Positions 1 to 9,361 of a DNA stretch of 64,000 nucleotides are shown piece by piece (positions within the stretch are counted from its first letter, which is position 1; every line of letters begins with the position of its first letter). The stretch covers positions 24,302 through 88,301 of the forward strand of contig CAYXMM010000011.1 in NCBI GenBank assembly GCA_964465945.1, given 5' to 3'. The notes under the pieces were generated by a model that saw nothing but the letters and a program-made list of their open reading frames with translations, was not told where the DNA came from and did no database searches. Source of the DNA: JAJRPT01 sp964465945 (GTDB lineage Bacteria > Bacteroidota > Ignavibacteria > Kapaibacteriales > UBA2268). Made by a program: the position numbers and the translations under genes.

Positions 1-188
1 TTTTTATAATCTGCATCATTAACATTGTTATTATGACGTTGGTAATGTTGTATTTCTAAGTCGGGTTTTAGGAAAAATTTTTCATCTAGGCTAATTCCTT
101 TGCAGTTTCTACAAATATAGAATATTTTAGATTTAGAATAGAATAAGTCTATTCTTCCTTCGCATAATGTGCATTTCTTGCTATTCAC
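1..188 (-). CDS. Zinc-ribbon class I SAM methyltransferase, N-terminal part (runs off window)
   Basis: The reverse strand is open for 62 codons from a GTG at 188 to the window edge, so only the N-terminus is visible. It carries two Cys pairs (C6-x2-C9 and C26-x2-C29) about 16 residues apart, then a Leu/Glu-rich stretch ending in H-N-N-N-V-N-D-A-D-Y. This layout is typical of the small zinc ribbon that precedes the SAM-binding domain in a widespread class of bacterial methyltransferases of unknown substrate. The methyltransferase domain itself lies outside the window, so the assignment rests on the ribbon alone. An AAAAGG sequence touches the GTG, so the true start may be a few codons upstream. 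It is divergent from ispF. Confidence 0.55.
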   Translation of the reverse strand, partial: MNSKKCTLCEGRIDLFYSKSKIFYICRNCKGISLDEKFFLKPDLEIQHYQRHNNNVNDADYK

Positions 189-290
189 CTTTTTGGAAAT
201 CCGTAATTTGTTAATTAATTAAATGCAAAATACAAAAAAAATAGGATTTTTTCAATAATTTTGTATATATAAATTAATAAGGAAAGTAAA

Positions 291-761
291 GTGGTAGGTA
301 TTGGGTATGATATGCATAGATTGGAGAAGGGTGAAACTCTTTTTCTTGGTGGTTTGAAGTTTGAGACTGATTATGGTACGGTTGCTCATAGTGATGGTGA
401 TGTTTTAATTCATTCGGTGATTGATGCGATTTTAGGTGCGATGGGAAAGGGTGATATAGGGGATTATTTTTCAGACACGGATCCAAAATGGAAAGATGTT
501 GATTCAACTTTTTTGTTGAAAGAAATTGTTAAAATCGTAAAGGATGAAAGTTTAAGGATAGTTAATATTGATTTGACTATTATAACTGAGAAGCCAAAAA
601 TTAGTCCGTTTAAATCAAAATTGAAGAGTAATATGGCTATATTGTGTGGAATAGATGAGAATCGGATAAATATTAAGGCGACAACAAATGAGAAACGGGG
701 GTTTATTGGACGAGAGGAAGGGATTGTTGTTTTGTCAATTTGCCAGATTGAGAAGGTTTAG
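291..761 (+). CDS. ispF: 2-C-methyl-D-erythritol 2,4-cyclodiphosphate synthase
   Basis: IspF converts CDP-methylerythritol 2-phosphate to the cyclic diphosphate with release of CMP, in the cytosolic MEP route to isoprenoids. The 156 residues match the normal family length. The metal ligands D7, H9 (in GYDMH) and H41 are present, as are the HSDGD loop at 33-37 and the TTNE motif with E134 near the C-terminus. The start is a GTG; an AAGGAAAG stretch lies upstream, and no ATG gives a better N-terminus, since the family begins (M)RVGIGYD. The TAG stop overlaps the stop of the convergent kinase gene. No ispD adjoins it. Confidence 0.96.
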   Translation: MVGIGYDMHRLEKGETLFLGGLKFETDYGTVAHSDGDVLIHSVIDAILGAMGKGDIGDYFSDTDPKWKDVDSTFLLKEIVKIVKDESLRIVNIDLTIITEKPKISPFKSKLKSNMAILCGIDENRINIKATTNEKRGFIGREEGIVVLSICQIEKV

Positions 762-2737
762 TCTTCATCTTTGATAAGTGTAGATTTGTTAAAAATTAAT
801 TTTGCACGAGTTCCAGTTTTTCCATCGCTTTCATAATGTAATTTGCCGTTATGTGCGTGCATAAAATCTTTACAAATGACGACTCCGTAGCCGAAAGAGT
901 TTTCTTCAACTCTTTCGAAGCTTAGGATTGAGTTATAGCTTGTACTTTCTAATGCATCGATTTGTTCTTTTTTCATTCCTATACCTTCGTCTTCAATTAC
1001 GATTATATAGTTGCTTTCAGTAAGGTATGAATATAATGTAATTTTTTTATGTGAATCTGAATATTTAGAAGCATTAGAAATTAAGTTTCTGAGTATTGTG
1101 CTCATAAGATTAGAATCAGCAGAAATTATATGATTTCTATTGATATTATTGATTAATATTTGGTTTTTGTTGTCTAATTGTAAGTGTAGGTATTCGTAAA
1201 TATTTTGGACTAAATTGAATATTCTAAATTCTGTAGGATTAAATTGATAAAGGTTGTGTTGGCTGATTTTCATCCAGTTTAGAATATCTTTTAATAAGTC
1301 ATAGGTGTTAATTGAAGCTCGGCTTAATTCTAAAATGATTTCATATTTTTCTGATTCGTCCATTGTGTAGAATTCATTTTTCAATAGGTCTAGTAATTGA
1401 GAAGAGGAATTGATAGGGTTAATTAGATCGTGAGAGAGTAAAGAAATTAGTTTGTTTTTATTATTTACTTCAATTTCTAATTCTTTTAGTGTGTTAATTT
1501 TGTCTTTTATTAATATTTGTTGATTTTTAACGGCATCTTTTAATTTTACGTTATAGTATATATAGAAGACAATGAATGCGGTTATCAGGATTGTAAGGGT
1601 GATTAGTATTGTGTTTAAAAATTGATAGTCTTGATTTTTTTTCTGTGATGCCTCTAATTTGCTTGAGGTCTTGTATAAACGAGTTATCATATTGATTTTT
1701 TCGATTTGAATTTTGTTTACTGAGTCTATGTGGTATTTGTAATTTTCAAATTCTTTTAGTTTAAGAGTGTCATTGGTGATTTTATATAAGTTTTCTAAAA
1801 ATTCTATGTTTCGAGTAATTATGGAATATGTTTTTGTTCTTTCTAACGAGTCTTTCATTGCTTCAAGGTAATAATATGCGGAGTCATATTGTTGGTGTTC
1901 CATAAACATTCTGCCTAAGTTATTTAAGGCAGAATAGTAATTTACTCTGTTGTTATCGTTTATTCTTGATTTTACAACAAGCCGTGAGTAATATATTGCA
2001 CTGTCTAAATCATTTTTTAAATAATAATAGTAAGCGAGAATGTTATAATAGATTGATTCATAATTGTAATTATTAAAATATTCTTTTACATGATATGTTT
2101 GAATTTTTATATCTATTGAATCCATTTGTAATAATGTAAAGTAAATATTAATGTATTTTTGAAATGAGTTTGCATATAATAGGGTTATGTTTAGTTGTTT
2201 AGATAATTCAATTGCTTTTAAGCTTACTATTTTAGCAGAGTCCATATCATTTTTCATTCTTAAAAAATCTGATAGACCATTTAGTGCTGTTACGTATTCT
2301 TCACTTGGCATTGATAGTCCTTTTAAATTTAGAACATATCTAAAATATTGCTCTGATAGGTCATACATTTGGTAATCTGCGTATACTGAGGCAATGTCGT
2401 TCAAGTAAATTGCTTTTGTGTTAGCTGAATATGTTCTTATTTTAAAAAGAAGATTGTTTAGAGTTCTTTTAGATAATTGAATTTCACCATAGTTAAGGGC
2501 GTATCGCCATTTATAAAATAGGTAATCTAGTCTGAGGATTGAATTTGTGTCGTTTTTAGAAAGTTGTTCTATTTCTTTTAGATAATTATAACTTGCGTCT
2601 TTATCGGAATATAGGTTTTGCATAAATGAAGAAGCAAATCTATCAAAACTCTCTCTTTTCCCTTCTCTTACTTTATTTTGAGAGAAAGAAAAGTGAATGA
2701 AAATAAAAAATATAATTATTTGTAAAATATATTTCAT
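758..2737 (-). CDS. TPR-containing membrane sensor histidine kinase
   Basis: The 659-residue protein begins with a signal peptide (about 1-19, ending FSFSQ). A long Tyr-rich helical periplasmic region follows, whose repeating D-S-A/Y-Y pattern fits tetratricopeptide repeats. A single membrane helix lies near 372-394, then a short coiled coil. The dimerisation/phosphoacceptor helix has H436 in LLSHDLINP, and the ATPase domain shows an N-box (RNLISNASKY), DEGIGM and a GYG box. It is a Bacteroidota-type TPR kinase that autophosphorylates in response to an unknown envelope signal. No receiver domain is fused and no regulator gene adjoins it, so its partner is unknown. Confidence 0.88.
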   Translation of the reverse strand: MKYILQIIIFFIFIHFSFSQNKVREGKRESFDRFASSFMQNLYSDKDASYNYLKEIEQLSKNDTNSILRLDYLFYKWRYALNYGEIQLSKRTLNNLLFKIRTYSANTKAIYLNDIASVYADYQMYDLSEQYFRYVLNLKGLSMPSEEYVTALNGLSDFLRMKNDMDSAKIVSLKAIELSKQLNITLLYANSFQKYINIYFTLLQMDSIDIKIQTYHVKEYFNNYNYESIYYNILAYYYYLKNDLDSAIYYSRLVVKSRINDNNRVNYYSALNNLGRMFMEHQQYDSAYYYLEAMKDSLERTKTYSIITRNIEFLENLYKITNDTLKLKEFENYKYHIDSVNKIQIEKINMITRLYKTSSKLEASQKKNQDYQFLNTILITLTILITAFIVFYIYYNVKLKDAVKNQQILIKDKINTLKELEIEVNNKNKLISLLSHDLINPINSSSQLLDLLKNEFYTMDESEKYEIILELSRASINTYDLLKDILNWMKISQHNLYQFNPTEFRIFNLVQNIYEYLHLQLDNKNQILINNINRNHIISADSNLMSTILRNLISNASKYSDSHKKITLYSYLTESNYIIVIEDEGIGMKKEQIDALESTSYNSILSFERVEENSFGYGVVICKDFMHAHNGKLHYESDGKTGTRAKLIFNKSTLIKDED

Positions 2738-2793
2738 TAGTTTTGATTTTAAGTTATTGCAAATTTAACATTTTTGATAAAATATAAAACAAA

Positions 2794-3837
2794 ATGAGTT
2801 TATTACAATCAGATAAATCTAATTTATATAAAGTTTTAAAAGATTTTCCAAAGCAAATTGAGGAAGCATGTAGGATTGGTGAAACTTTGTCGGGAAAAAT
2901 TAAAATTGTTCCAAATAAAGTTTTAATATTAGGAATGGGTGGAAGTGCTATTGGCGGTGATTTATTACGTAATTATTTTGCAAATTTAGATGGGGCTAAT
3001 CATATTCAAATTGTTGTAAACCGGGATTATGATGTGCCGAATTATATTGATAGTTCTTGGTTAATTATAGCGAGTTCGTATTCAGGTAATACGGAAGAGA
3101 CGCTTAGTGCTTTGAAAAATGCGGAATTAAAAAGTAAAAATATAATTGGAATAACTACTGGCGGGAAATTAGAAAATTATTTGAATACATTTAATTATCC
3201 TGTGATTAAGGTTCCAGGTGGATTGCAACCACGTGCGGCTATTGCTTATTCGTTTTTTCCATTATTATACTTATTTATGTTAAATGGAGCAGTAAAAGAG
3301 AATGGAATAACAGAAATTGCAACTTCAATTAATAAAACATTGGAACTAGTAAATAAAAAGGTTGAGGTTTTCTCATTAGAGTCAGAGGAAAATGAGACTT
3401 ATATAATAGCGAGAAATATGTTTGAGTATTTACCTGTTGTTTATTCATCTGCAAAATATGAAGTTGCAAATCTAAGATGGCGAGGTCAATTCCAAGAGAA
3501 TTCAAATATACCAGCTTTTGGAAGTGTTTTACCTGAAATGAATCATAATGAAATTAATAGTTTAGATCATTCTAAGCTGAAAGAGTGTTATTTCTTTATT
3601 CTGAAAGATACTTATGAACAGGAAAGAATTGAAAAGAGATTTAGTTTTTTGAAGGATTTACTTAAAAGAAATAAGCATAAGTATGCAGTTGTTGAGTTAA
3701 ATGATAAGCATTTGTTAGTGAATTACTTTGAGTTTATTCAGCTTGCGGATTGGATTAGTTTTTGGGCTGGACTTATGCGAGGAGCGGACCCAAGTGAAAT
3801 TAAGAATATAATGGATTTGAAAGAGTATATGTCATAA
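2794..3837 (+). CDS. Bifunctional phosphoglucose/phosphomannose isomerase (SIS domain)
   Basis: The 347 residues carry two sugar-isomerase (SIS) folds. The first has the nucleotide-like loop LGMGGSAIGG (46-55) and the phosphate-binding SSYSGNTEET (94-103). The C-terminal half has the P-E-M-N-H-N-E segment typical of the fused glucose-6-phosphate/mannose-6-phosphate isomerase family. It interconverts fructose-6-phosphate with glucose- or mannose-6-phosphate, linking glycolysis to supply of mannose-type sugars for surface glycans. It is divergent from the kinase gene with only 56 bp between them, so both promoters must overlap there. Bifunctionality is a family inference and is not visible in the sequence. 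Confidence 0.9.
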   Translation: MSLLQSDKSNLYKVLKDFPKQIEEACRIGETLSGKIKIVPNKVLILGMGGSAIGGDLLRNYFANLDGANHIQIVVNRDYDVPNYIDSSWLIIASSYSGNTEETLSALKNAELKSKNIIGITTGGKLENYLNTFNYPVIKVPGGLQPRAAIAYSFFPLLYLFMLNGAVKENGITEIATSINKTLELVNKKVEVFSLESEENETYIIARNMFEYLPVVYSSAKYEVANLRWRGQFQENSNIPAFGSVLPEMNHNEINSLDHSKLKECYFFILKDTYEQERIEKRFSFLKDLLKRNKHKYAVVELNDKHLLVNYFEFIQLADWISFWAGLMRGADPSEIKNIMDLKEYMS

Positions 3838-3846
3838 TTCTTGCGA

Positions 3847-4623
3847 TTAAACTAAGTAGCCAAAAATAGCATCTAAAATAAGAATAGCAGCAGCAGAGAG
3901 TGTAAAGGCGCGAACAGTGCTTTTTCCAACTCCTTCTGCTCCACCTTTTGTGGAGAAGCCGACGTAAACACCAATTAGTGCAGTTCCACCACCAAAGACT
4001 AAAGATTTAAAGAGACCAATAAATACGTCAATGACAGAAAAATAAGCAATTATTGAATCGAAGAACACATCGCTTGAAAAGCCATATTTAATCATAGTGA
4101 GCATATAGCCACCAAGTAAGGCAACTATGTTTGAGAATATAGCGAGAATAGGCATCATAATAACTGCGGCAAGGACGCGAGGCATTGCTAAATATCTAAT
4201 TTTATCGATAGCCATCATTTCGAGTGCATCGATTTGCTCGGTAACTTGCATTGTTCCAATTTGGGCGGCAATAGCACCTCCTACCCTACCAGCTATTACA
4301 AGTGCAAGTAAGACAGGAGTTAATTCGGTAAATACGACTGTGGCGATTGAAGAGCCGATGAATGGGGTTGCAATACCAATGAGGTTAAATTTATCAAATA
4401 AATTTGTTGCTTGTAGGGCTGCAATTGCGCCAGTAAATGAGCCGATTAAAATAACAAGAGGGAGAGAATCCGAGCCAACAACAGCCATTTGTTCTATTAC
4501 TAATTTTTTATCTTTAAAAATTCTATTTGCATATTTTATGACTTTAAATAAAAGAACCATTAATGCTCCAAAGTGAGCAAAGAACTTTATGACTTTCTTA
4601 CCGATGACTCTAAAAAACTTCAA
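3847..4623 (-). CDS. mlaE: MlaE-family phospholipid ABC transporter permease
   Basis: The 258-residue integral membrane protein has the MlaE hallmarks: an amphipathic N-terminal helix, the VVGSDSLPLV and TGAIAALQ segments, an E-L-T-P-V-L-L-A-L-V-I-A-G-R-V-G-G stretch, and E-Q-I-D-A-L-E-M-M. In the Mla system this permease works with an ATPase (MlaF) and an MCE lipid carrier (MlaD) to move phospholipids between the inner and outer membranes. It follows dacB with a 23-bp gap and is the last gene of that transcript. No mlaF or mlaD is in the window, so those partners must be encoded elsewhere. Confidence 0.93.
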   Translation of the reverse strand: MKFFRVIGKKVIKFFAHFGALMVLLFKVIKYANRIFKDKKLVIEQMAVVGSDSLPLVILIGSFTGAIAALQATNLFDKFNLIGIATPFIGSSIATVVFTELTPVLLALVIAGRVGGAIAAQIGTMQVTEQIDALEMMAIDKIRYLAMPRVLAAVIMMPILAIFSNIVALLGGYMLTMIKYGFSSDVFFDSIIAYFSVIDVFIGLFKSLVFGGGTALIGVYVGFSTKGGAEGVGKSTVRAFTLSAAAILILDAIFGYLV

Positions 4624-4646
4624 ATTATTGTTTTCCTCTGTTTATT

Positions 4647-6173
4647 TTATTTATTTTTTCTTTGTAAGGAGGATAATCGCATAAGAATCAAATCTTGAAT
4701 GTTGCGAATAGTACTTGACGGCGCAGTGAAGTTATTAAAGAATATTGCGAAGCAAAAAAGTTCTCCATCGCTTGAAACTAAATAACCAGCAACATTGTTA
4801 ACGTAGTTCATTGAGCCAGTTTTTACCCAAACTCTATCTTCGGCAGATGTTCCTTTTAGTCTATTCTTAAATGTTCCATTTAATTTTGGTCTTGAAAATG
4901 AGTTTCTAAAAGAGTTAAAGTCTCTTTGTGAAGAGATGTAATTCAAGAGACGAATAATAGAAATAGGCGAAACTAAGTTTAGTCTTGATAATCCGCTTCC
5001 GTCGAACATTTTTAAGCCAGTGGATGGGATACCGATTTCTTCTGCTAATTTCTGAACTTGTTGAATTCCTTTTTCGGTTGAGCCAACGCCAGCTTTTTCA
5101 GTTCCTAATATTTTTAGTAAAATTTCTGCACTAAGATTATTGCTATTTGTGTTAATGTCTCTAACAATACTTAATACGTTGTCTCCGGTGGCTCTTGACA
5201 TTAAATTAAATGGGGCGTAATCGAGGTCATTGTCATCGTCAGTGTGTTCGATTATGTTTCCGTTGAATGAAATATTATTTTCATTTAGATATTTGAATAG
5301 GATATTTGCAAAGTATAAAGATGGGTTGTCAACGCTAATTTCTAATCTATAAGGTTTTTTTGTATAATCGTTTTTCTTTAAATCGCCCCAAATTTCAATT
5401 ATATTTGAAGAAATTAATCTATCGTAATAGATATTGCTATTTCCATTGTTGATTACTTGGACTTCGTTTTCTATTGTAAAATAGTCAGTATTTGGATTAA
5501 AAACTAATCTGGCATTTCCATCAATTGTTGTATCAGAATATAATTCGATATCCATTAAATTTTCGTTAAAATTAACTGCTGAAATTTGAGCGGAATATTC
5601 ATATTTAATATCATCAATAGCCCAGCCAGCAGGATAATATATATTGTCGAAGTAGCTATTGTCTATTACTAAATTACCTTTTATGGATTGGATGCCTACG
5701 GAATCTAATGAAGCAACTAAGTCAGAAAAAATTAGTTCGTAATTTGAATTTTTAATATTTAAGTTCCCGTTACTAAATACTATCAAATCTCCTAATAGGA
5801 CTCCTTTTTTGGTGATTATTCCGTTTGTGTAGAATTCCGTGTAGGTGCTAAAGTTTCCACCCAAGTAATGCAAACCTGCATAGCTTGAGAAAAGTTTCAT
5901 TAGCGATGCGGGTGTAAAATTTTTATTTTGATTATAATTATATAGATATTGATTTCTTGTAATTGAATAAATGCTAACTCCAATGTTTGCATTGAAAAGT
6001 TCGGGGGAACTTATTAGATTATCAATATCTTTAATTAGGTCTTTGGTTGCGTCATAGTTTGAGTAAGATAATGAGTCATTATTGTGAGATTTTGACTTCT
6101 CAATATTCTGAGTAAAAGCAATAGAATAATTAATGGCTATAATAAGAGTTATGACTCGAAATTTCATTTTCAA
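4647..6173 (-). CDS. dacB: D-alanyl-D-alanine carboxypeptidase/endopeptidase (PBP4 class)
   Basis: This 508-residue periplasmic penicillin-binding protein hydrolyses D-Ala-D-Ala or D-Ala-meso-DAP bonds in peptidoglycan. All three active-site motifs are present: S90-L-M-K93 with the nucleophilic Ser, S344-N-N346, and K451-T-G453. A signal peptide (1-21, ending AFTQ) exports it. The long insert between the SxxK and SxN motifs is normal for class C PBPs. It is followed 23 bp later by mlaE, probably on the same transcript, so the pair couples wall trimming with lipid transport. Confidence 0.93.
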   Translation of the reverse strand: MKMKFRVITLIIAINYSIAFTQNIEKSKSHNNDSLSYSNYDATKDLIKDIDNLISSPELFNANIGVSIYSITRNQYLYNYNQNKNFTPASLMKLFSSYAGLHYLGGNFSTYTEFYTNGIITKKGVLLGDLIVFSNGNLNIKNSNYELIFSDLVASLDSVGIQSIKGNLVIDNSYFDNIYYPAGWAIDDIKYEYSAQISAVNFNENLMDIELYSDTTIDGNARLVFNPNTDYFTIENEVQVINNGNSNIYYDRLISSNIIEIWGDLKKNDYTKKPYRLEISVDNPSLYFANILFKYLNENNISFNGNIIEHTDDDNDLDYAPFNLMSRATGDNVLSIVRDINTNSNNLSAEILLKILGTEKAGVGSTEKGIQQVQKLAEEIGIPSTGLKMFDGSGLSRLNLVSPISIIRLLNYISSQRDFNSFRNSFSRPKLNGTFKNRLKGTSAEDRVWVKTGSMNYVNNVAGYLVSSDGELFCFAIFFNNFTAPSSTIRNIQDLILMRLSSLQRKNK

Positions 6174-6238
6174 TAATTATTTAGTAAATTCGTAAAATTA
6201 TAAATTATATTTACAAAATTATGTTAAAGGTTTCAAAT

Positions 6239-6745
6239 ATGAAAAGATTATTACTAATAATTTGTATATTTTCTTTTTTATTTATTTCTTGCGAGGAATC
6301 AAAGTTAAAAGAAGAGGCGTACAAAATAGAAAGAAGTGAGTTAGATAATTCACTTGGGTTTGATTGGTTCAGACAAAATTATAATGATTATACTCCAAAT
6401 GCAAACTCTATAAGTGTTATTTCATCGGAGTATAACAGCGATTATAAGTTTGTGATTTTTGTTAAGCCGACTTGTTCTTGTCAGGGTACTCAGTTTGATT
6501 TTCCTCATTTGGTGAAGACTTTTGATAATTCTAATGTTCCTACTTCGAGTTATGAGATTTGGTCATGTGCGAAAGAAAGTTATGAACATCCATATATGGC
6601 TCAATTAAAAATAATGGATTTACCAGCGTGTTTTATATTCAAAAATGGTGTTCCAGTTTATTCGGTATTGGATACTTTTAATTTAAGAAATCTAAGTGAC
6701 ACAGTGATGGTTGAAGATATTATTATGGAAGCGATTAGTAAGTAA
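6239..6745 (+). CDS. Thioredoxin-fold lipoprotein
   Basis: I start this gene at the second ATG (6239) rather than at 6221, because it gives a clean lipoprotein signal peptide with lipobox FISC (acylated Cys 18). The mature part has a thioredoxin-like pattern: a hydrophobic strand, then K-P-T-C-S-C (Cys 79 and 81), and later a cis-Pro-like D-L-P-A-C-F-I-F followed by K-N-G-V-P-V-Y. The C-x-C spacing differs from the usual C-x-x-C, so oxidoreductase activity is uncertain and a redox-sensing or purely structural role is possible. Its stop overlaps the ATG of the EVE-domain gene by one base, which suggests translational coupling. Confidence 0.7.
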   Translation: MKRLLLIICIFSFLFISCEESKLKEEAYKIERSELDNSLGFDWFRQNYNDYTPNANSISVISSEYNSDYKFVIFVKPTCSCQGTQFDFPHLVKTFDNSNVPTSSYEIWSCAKESYEHPYMAQLKIMDLPACFIFKNGVPVYSVLDTFNLRNLSDTVMVEDIIMEAISK

Positions 6746-7149
6746 TGGCTTATTGGATTGTGAAATCGGACCCAGAGAGTTATTCTTGGGAGCAGATGAA
6801 GTTTGATAGGCAGACTTTTTGGAATGGTGTCAGGAATTATCAGGCAAGGAATAATTTGAAGTTAATGAGAGAGGGTGATATTGCTTTATTTTATTTATCG
6901 AATTCTGATAAAGCGATAGTTGGTGAACTCGAAATTGTGAAAGAGTATTATCCTGACCCGACGACGGTAGATGATAGGTGGGTTTGCGTTGATGTTAAGT
7001 ATAGGCGAGATTATAAGAGACCTTTAACATTACAAGAGATGAAAAGTAAAAAGGGGTTCGCTAATATAGGGTTAATTAAGCAGAGTAGATTGTCTGTTAT
7101 GCCAATAACTACGAACGAATATAAACTAATTTTAAGCTTTGTTGAATAG
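6745..7149 (+). CDS. EVE-domain protein
   Basis: The 134 residues form one complete EVE domain, a PUA-like fold that binds modified bases in DNA or RNA. Characteristic segments are the opening Y-W-I-V-K-S-D-P, then W-N-G-V-R-N-Y-Q-A-R-N-N, the G-D-I-A-L-F-Y-L-S strand and I-V-G-E-L-E-I-V. EVE proteins occur both as housekeeping factors and as modified-DNA readers in defence systems. Here there is no nuclease fusion and the neighbours are ordinary, so a housekeeping RNA or DNA role is more likely. A hairpin terminator follows. Confidence 0.92.
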   Translation: MAYWIVKSDPESYSWEQMKFDRQTFWNGVRNYQARNNLKLMREGDIALFYLSNSDKAIVGELEIVKEYYPDPTTVDDRWVCVDVKYRRDYKRPLTLQEMKSKKGFANIGLIKQSRLSVMPITTNEYKLILSFVE

Positions 7150-7186
7150 GTTGAAAAGCTTTTTGAGGAATATTATTCAGTATTTT

Positions 7187-7227
7187 GAGAGAAATTATAA
7201 GTTGTTATATTTTCTCTCTTTTGTTTT
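7187..7227 (+). terminator. Rho-independent terminator after the EVE gene
   Basis: GAGAGAAA (7187-7194) pairs with TTTCTCTC (7211-7218), and the inner TATAA/TTATA bases extend the stem. A run rich in T follows. It ends the lipoprotein-EVE transcript before the polysaccharide cluster. Confidence 0.75.
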
Positions 7228-7316
7228 TTGGTGGTAATTTTGGACTGCATATCCGTTTACACTTATTTACTTGTCGATTTCATTTAATAAGCATTTAATT
7301 AATAGAGCATACAACA

Positions 7317-8324
7317 TTGCATAGTCCAAAGAAAATATTAGTTATTCAAACGGCATTTATTGGCGATTTAATTATGAGTACGGGGATTTTTCCGGCACTC
7401 AAGGAATTGTTTCCAGATAGTCAAATTGATGTGATTGCAATTCCTGCTTCGGCAATTATTTTAAAATATAATCCATATCTAAATCAAGTTTATTCTTTTG
7501 ATAAGAAGACTACTTTTTTGAATAAAATAAAGTCTTTTTTTAGTTTAGTTTTCAAACTACGTAAGAATAAGTATGATATTGGGATTTCGATTCAGCATTA
7601 TTTAACGAGTTCGTTTTTGATGTTGCTTTCTAATATTAGACTTAAAGTAGGCAGACAAAGTATGAAGTTTGTGGATATTAATGTAATAATTCCTTCTGGG
7701 CTTCATAATAAGGATAAGACGCTTGCTTTGCTTAAAGCGTTTTCGGAAAAAGATTTTACAAATAATTCTGAAATTTTTATTCCAGAAGATATTATTGAAA
7801 AAATAAAACAGAAACTTCTTCATAATTCAAAGAAAAATATTTGTATAGCACCTGGTTCGGTTTGGGAGACTAAGAAACTGCCGGCAAAGAAGTATATTGA
7901 GATAATTAATAAATTAACTGATTTCAATATTTATCTTATTGGGGCAAAAAATGAGTTTGAACTTTGCGACGGCATTCAAAAACAAGTAACTAATCAGAAT
8001 GTAATAAATTTTGCAGGTGAGTTGAATTTACTTGAATCATCTGCTCTAATTAAGATTTCGGATTTGTTACTTTGTAATGATAGTGCGCCTTTGCATATTG
8101 CAAATGCAGTTGAAACGCCAGTTTTTGCGTTTTTTGGTCCGACGGTTAGAAAGTTTGGTTGCTATCCTTATCGAGAGAATGACCAAATGATTGAAATTGA
8201 TTTAGATTGCCGACCTTGTAGTAAGCACGGGACAAATGTCTGTCCTTTAGGACATCATAATTGTATGAATTTAATTAATATAAATGATGTATTTATGAAA
8301 ATAATAAAGTTATTAGGTAACTAA
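7317..8324 (+). CDS. Glycosyltransferase family 9 (LPS heptosyltransferase-like)
   Basis: The 335-residue GT9 protein has the N-terminal I-L-V-I-Q-T-A-F-I-G-D-L loop and the C-terminal donor site C-N-D-S-A-P-L-H-I-A-N-A, followed by V-F-A-F-F-G-P-T. A Cys-rich tail (C-R-P-C-S-K-H-G-T-N-V-C-P-L-G-H-H-N-C) is common in WaaF-like enzymes. The family transfers heptose or related sugars from ADP-linked donors to lipid A core at the inner leaflet. The only start fitting the N-terminus is TTG, because an in-frame stop lies 21 bp upstream and there is no ATG. It leads directly, after 2 bp, into the CDP-glycerol-type transferase. Confidence 0.88.
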   Translation: MHSPKKILVIQTAFIGDLIMSTGIFPALKELFPDSQIDVIAIPASAIILKYNPYLNQVYSFDKKTTFLNKIKSFFSLVFKLRKNKYDIGISIQHYLTSSFLMLLSNIRLKVGRQSMKFVDINVIIPSGLHNKDKTLALLKAFSEKDFTNNSEIFIPEDIIEKIKQKLLHNSKKNICIAPGSVWETKKLPAKKYIEIINKLTDFNIYLIGAKNEFELCDGIQKQVTNQNVINFAGELNLLESSALIKISDLLLCNDSAPLHIANAVETPVFAFFGPTVRKFGCYPYRENDQMIEIDLDCRPCSKHGTNVCPLGHHNCMNLININDVFMKIIKLLGN

Positions 8325-8326
8325 AA

Positions 8327-9361
8327 ATGGTATTTTCTGAATATATATTGAAGATTCCATATTCTGTTATTTGGTATATGAGGAGATTGTTTAGAAGTAA
8401 AAGAGAAGTTATTTTTTATTGTGATAATATTTTAGATTATTTATACTTTAAAAATGATTTAAAATATTTGCCTGAGGTTAAAGTTGTTGCTAAAAATAAG
8501 AAGGTTCAGTTTGAGTTAAATAGGTATAATGTAATATCTACTTTATATCCTGCATTTCCTGATGTTTTAATTACTGCTCGCCACCCATTGCATAAGTTTC
8601 CAGTGAAATTGATTTATAAAATTGGAGTAAGGCACGGCGTATATCATTTTAAAAATTTCATTGCAACTGAGAAGTTTAATAGATTCGATGCGTATTTTAT
8701 GTCTTCTAAGTATGAAGTTGAAGAAGCGAAGCATCTGGGAATTAGGAATGTTTATTCTTGCTCTACACCCAAGAGTGATGATTTTTTTGATGATGAAAAG
8801 ATTAATGACTTTAAGGAGTTTAGAAAGCAATTTGATGATAGGGAAATTATATTATTTAGTGCAACATGGGATAAATCTGGGTTAGGTGCTGTAGAGAAAT
8901 GGTATGATAAGTTAGATTTACTTTCGGGTAAGTTTAATATTATAGTTACTCTGCATCCGTGGATAAGTCAGGAATATAAGGAGAAAGTCAAATCAAATAA
9001 GAATATACATTTTATTGAAGATAATGACTTAAATAAATATTTATATATTAGCGATTACTTGGTGAGCGATACGAGTTCGATAATTGGTGAATTTGCTTGT
9101 TTGCAAAAGCCAATCATTACATTCAAAATTCCAGTTCAAGGCAGATTAATTCAGAATGTTGTAGATATGCTTGAAGAGATGAGTTACAGGGTTGATGATT
9201 TTGAAGAGATTGAAGGTGTTATAGGATTAATTCAAGCGAATGGTGATGTTAAAGCACCAATTTATGAGAAATATCTAAATATTTTATATGATTTACCTTT
9301 TGGTAACAATGGAAAAAAGCGAGCAGAAATGATTCGAAAGTTAATTGAAGAGAATACTTAA
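8327..9361 (+). CDS. CDP-glycerol glycerophosphotransferase-family protein
   Basis: The 344 residues resemble the catalytic part of TagB/TagF-type polyol-phosphate transferases. There is a basic R-H-G-V-Y-H-F-K segment near 102-109, a T-L-H-P-W-I strand, and the donor-binding S-D-T-S-S-I-I-G-E-F near 246-256. In Gram-positives these enzymes build teichoic acid. In Gram-negatives they decorate capsule or O-antigen with glycerol- or ribitol-phosphate, which fits its place after the GT9 gene. The exact polyol is unknown. The stop overlaps the end of the convergent TPR gene by 4 bp. Confidence 0.8.
   Translation: MVFSEYILKIPYSVIWYMRRLFRSKREVIFYCDNILDYLYFKNDLKYLPEVKVVAKNKKVQFELNRYNVISTLYPAFPDVLITARHPLHKFPVKLIYKIGVRHGVYHFKNFIATEKFNRFDAYFMSSKYEVEEAKHLGIRNVYSCSTPKSDDFFDDEKINDFKEFRKQFDDREIILFSATWDKSGLGAVEKWYDKLDLLSGKFNIIVTLHPWISQEYKEKVKSNKNIHFIEDNDLNKYLYISDYLVSDTSSIIGEFACLQKPIITFKIPVQGRLIQNVVDMLEEMSYRVDDFEEIEGVIGLIQANGDVKAPIYEKYLNILYDLPFGNNGKKRAEMIRKLIEENT

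Noticed and set aside
6745..7149. EVE protein as part of a modified-DNA defence island
   Set aside because: No nuclease, McrBC-like or other defence gene adjoins it. The partner gene is a thioredoxin-like lipoprotein, and the next cluster makes envelope polysaccharide.
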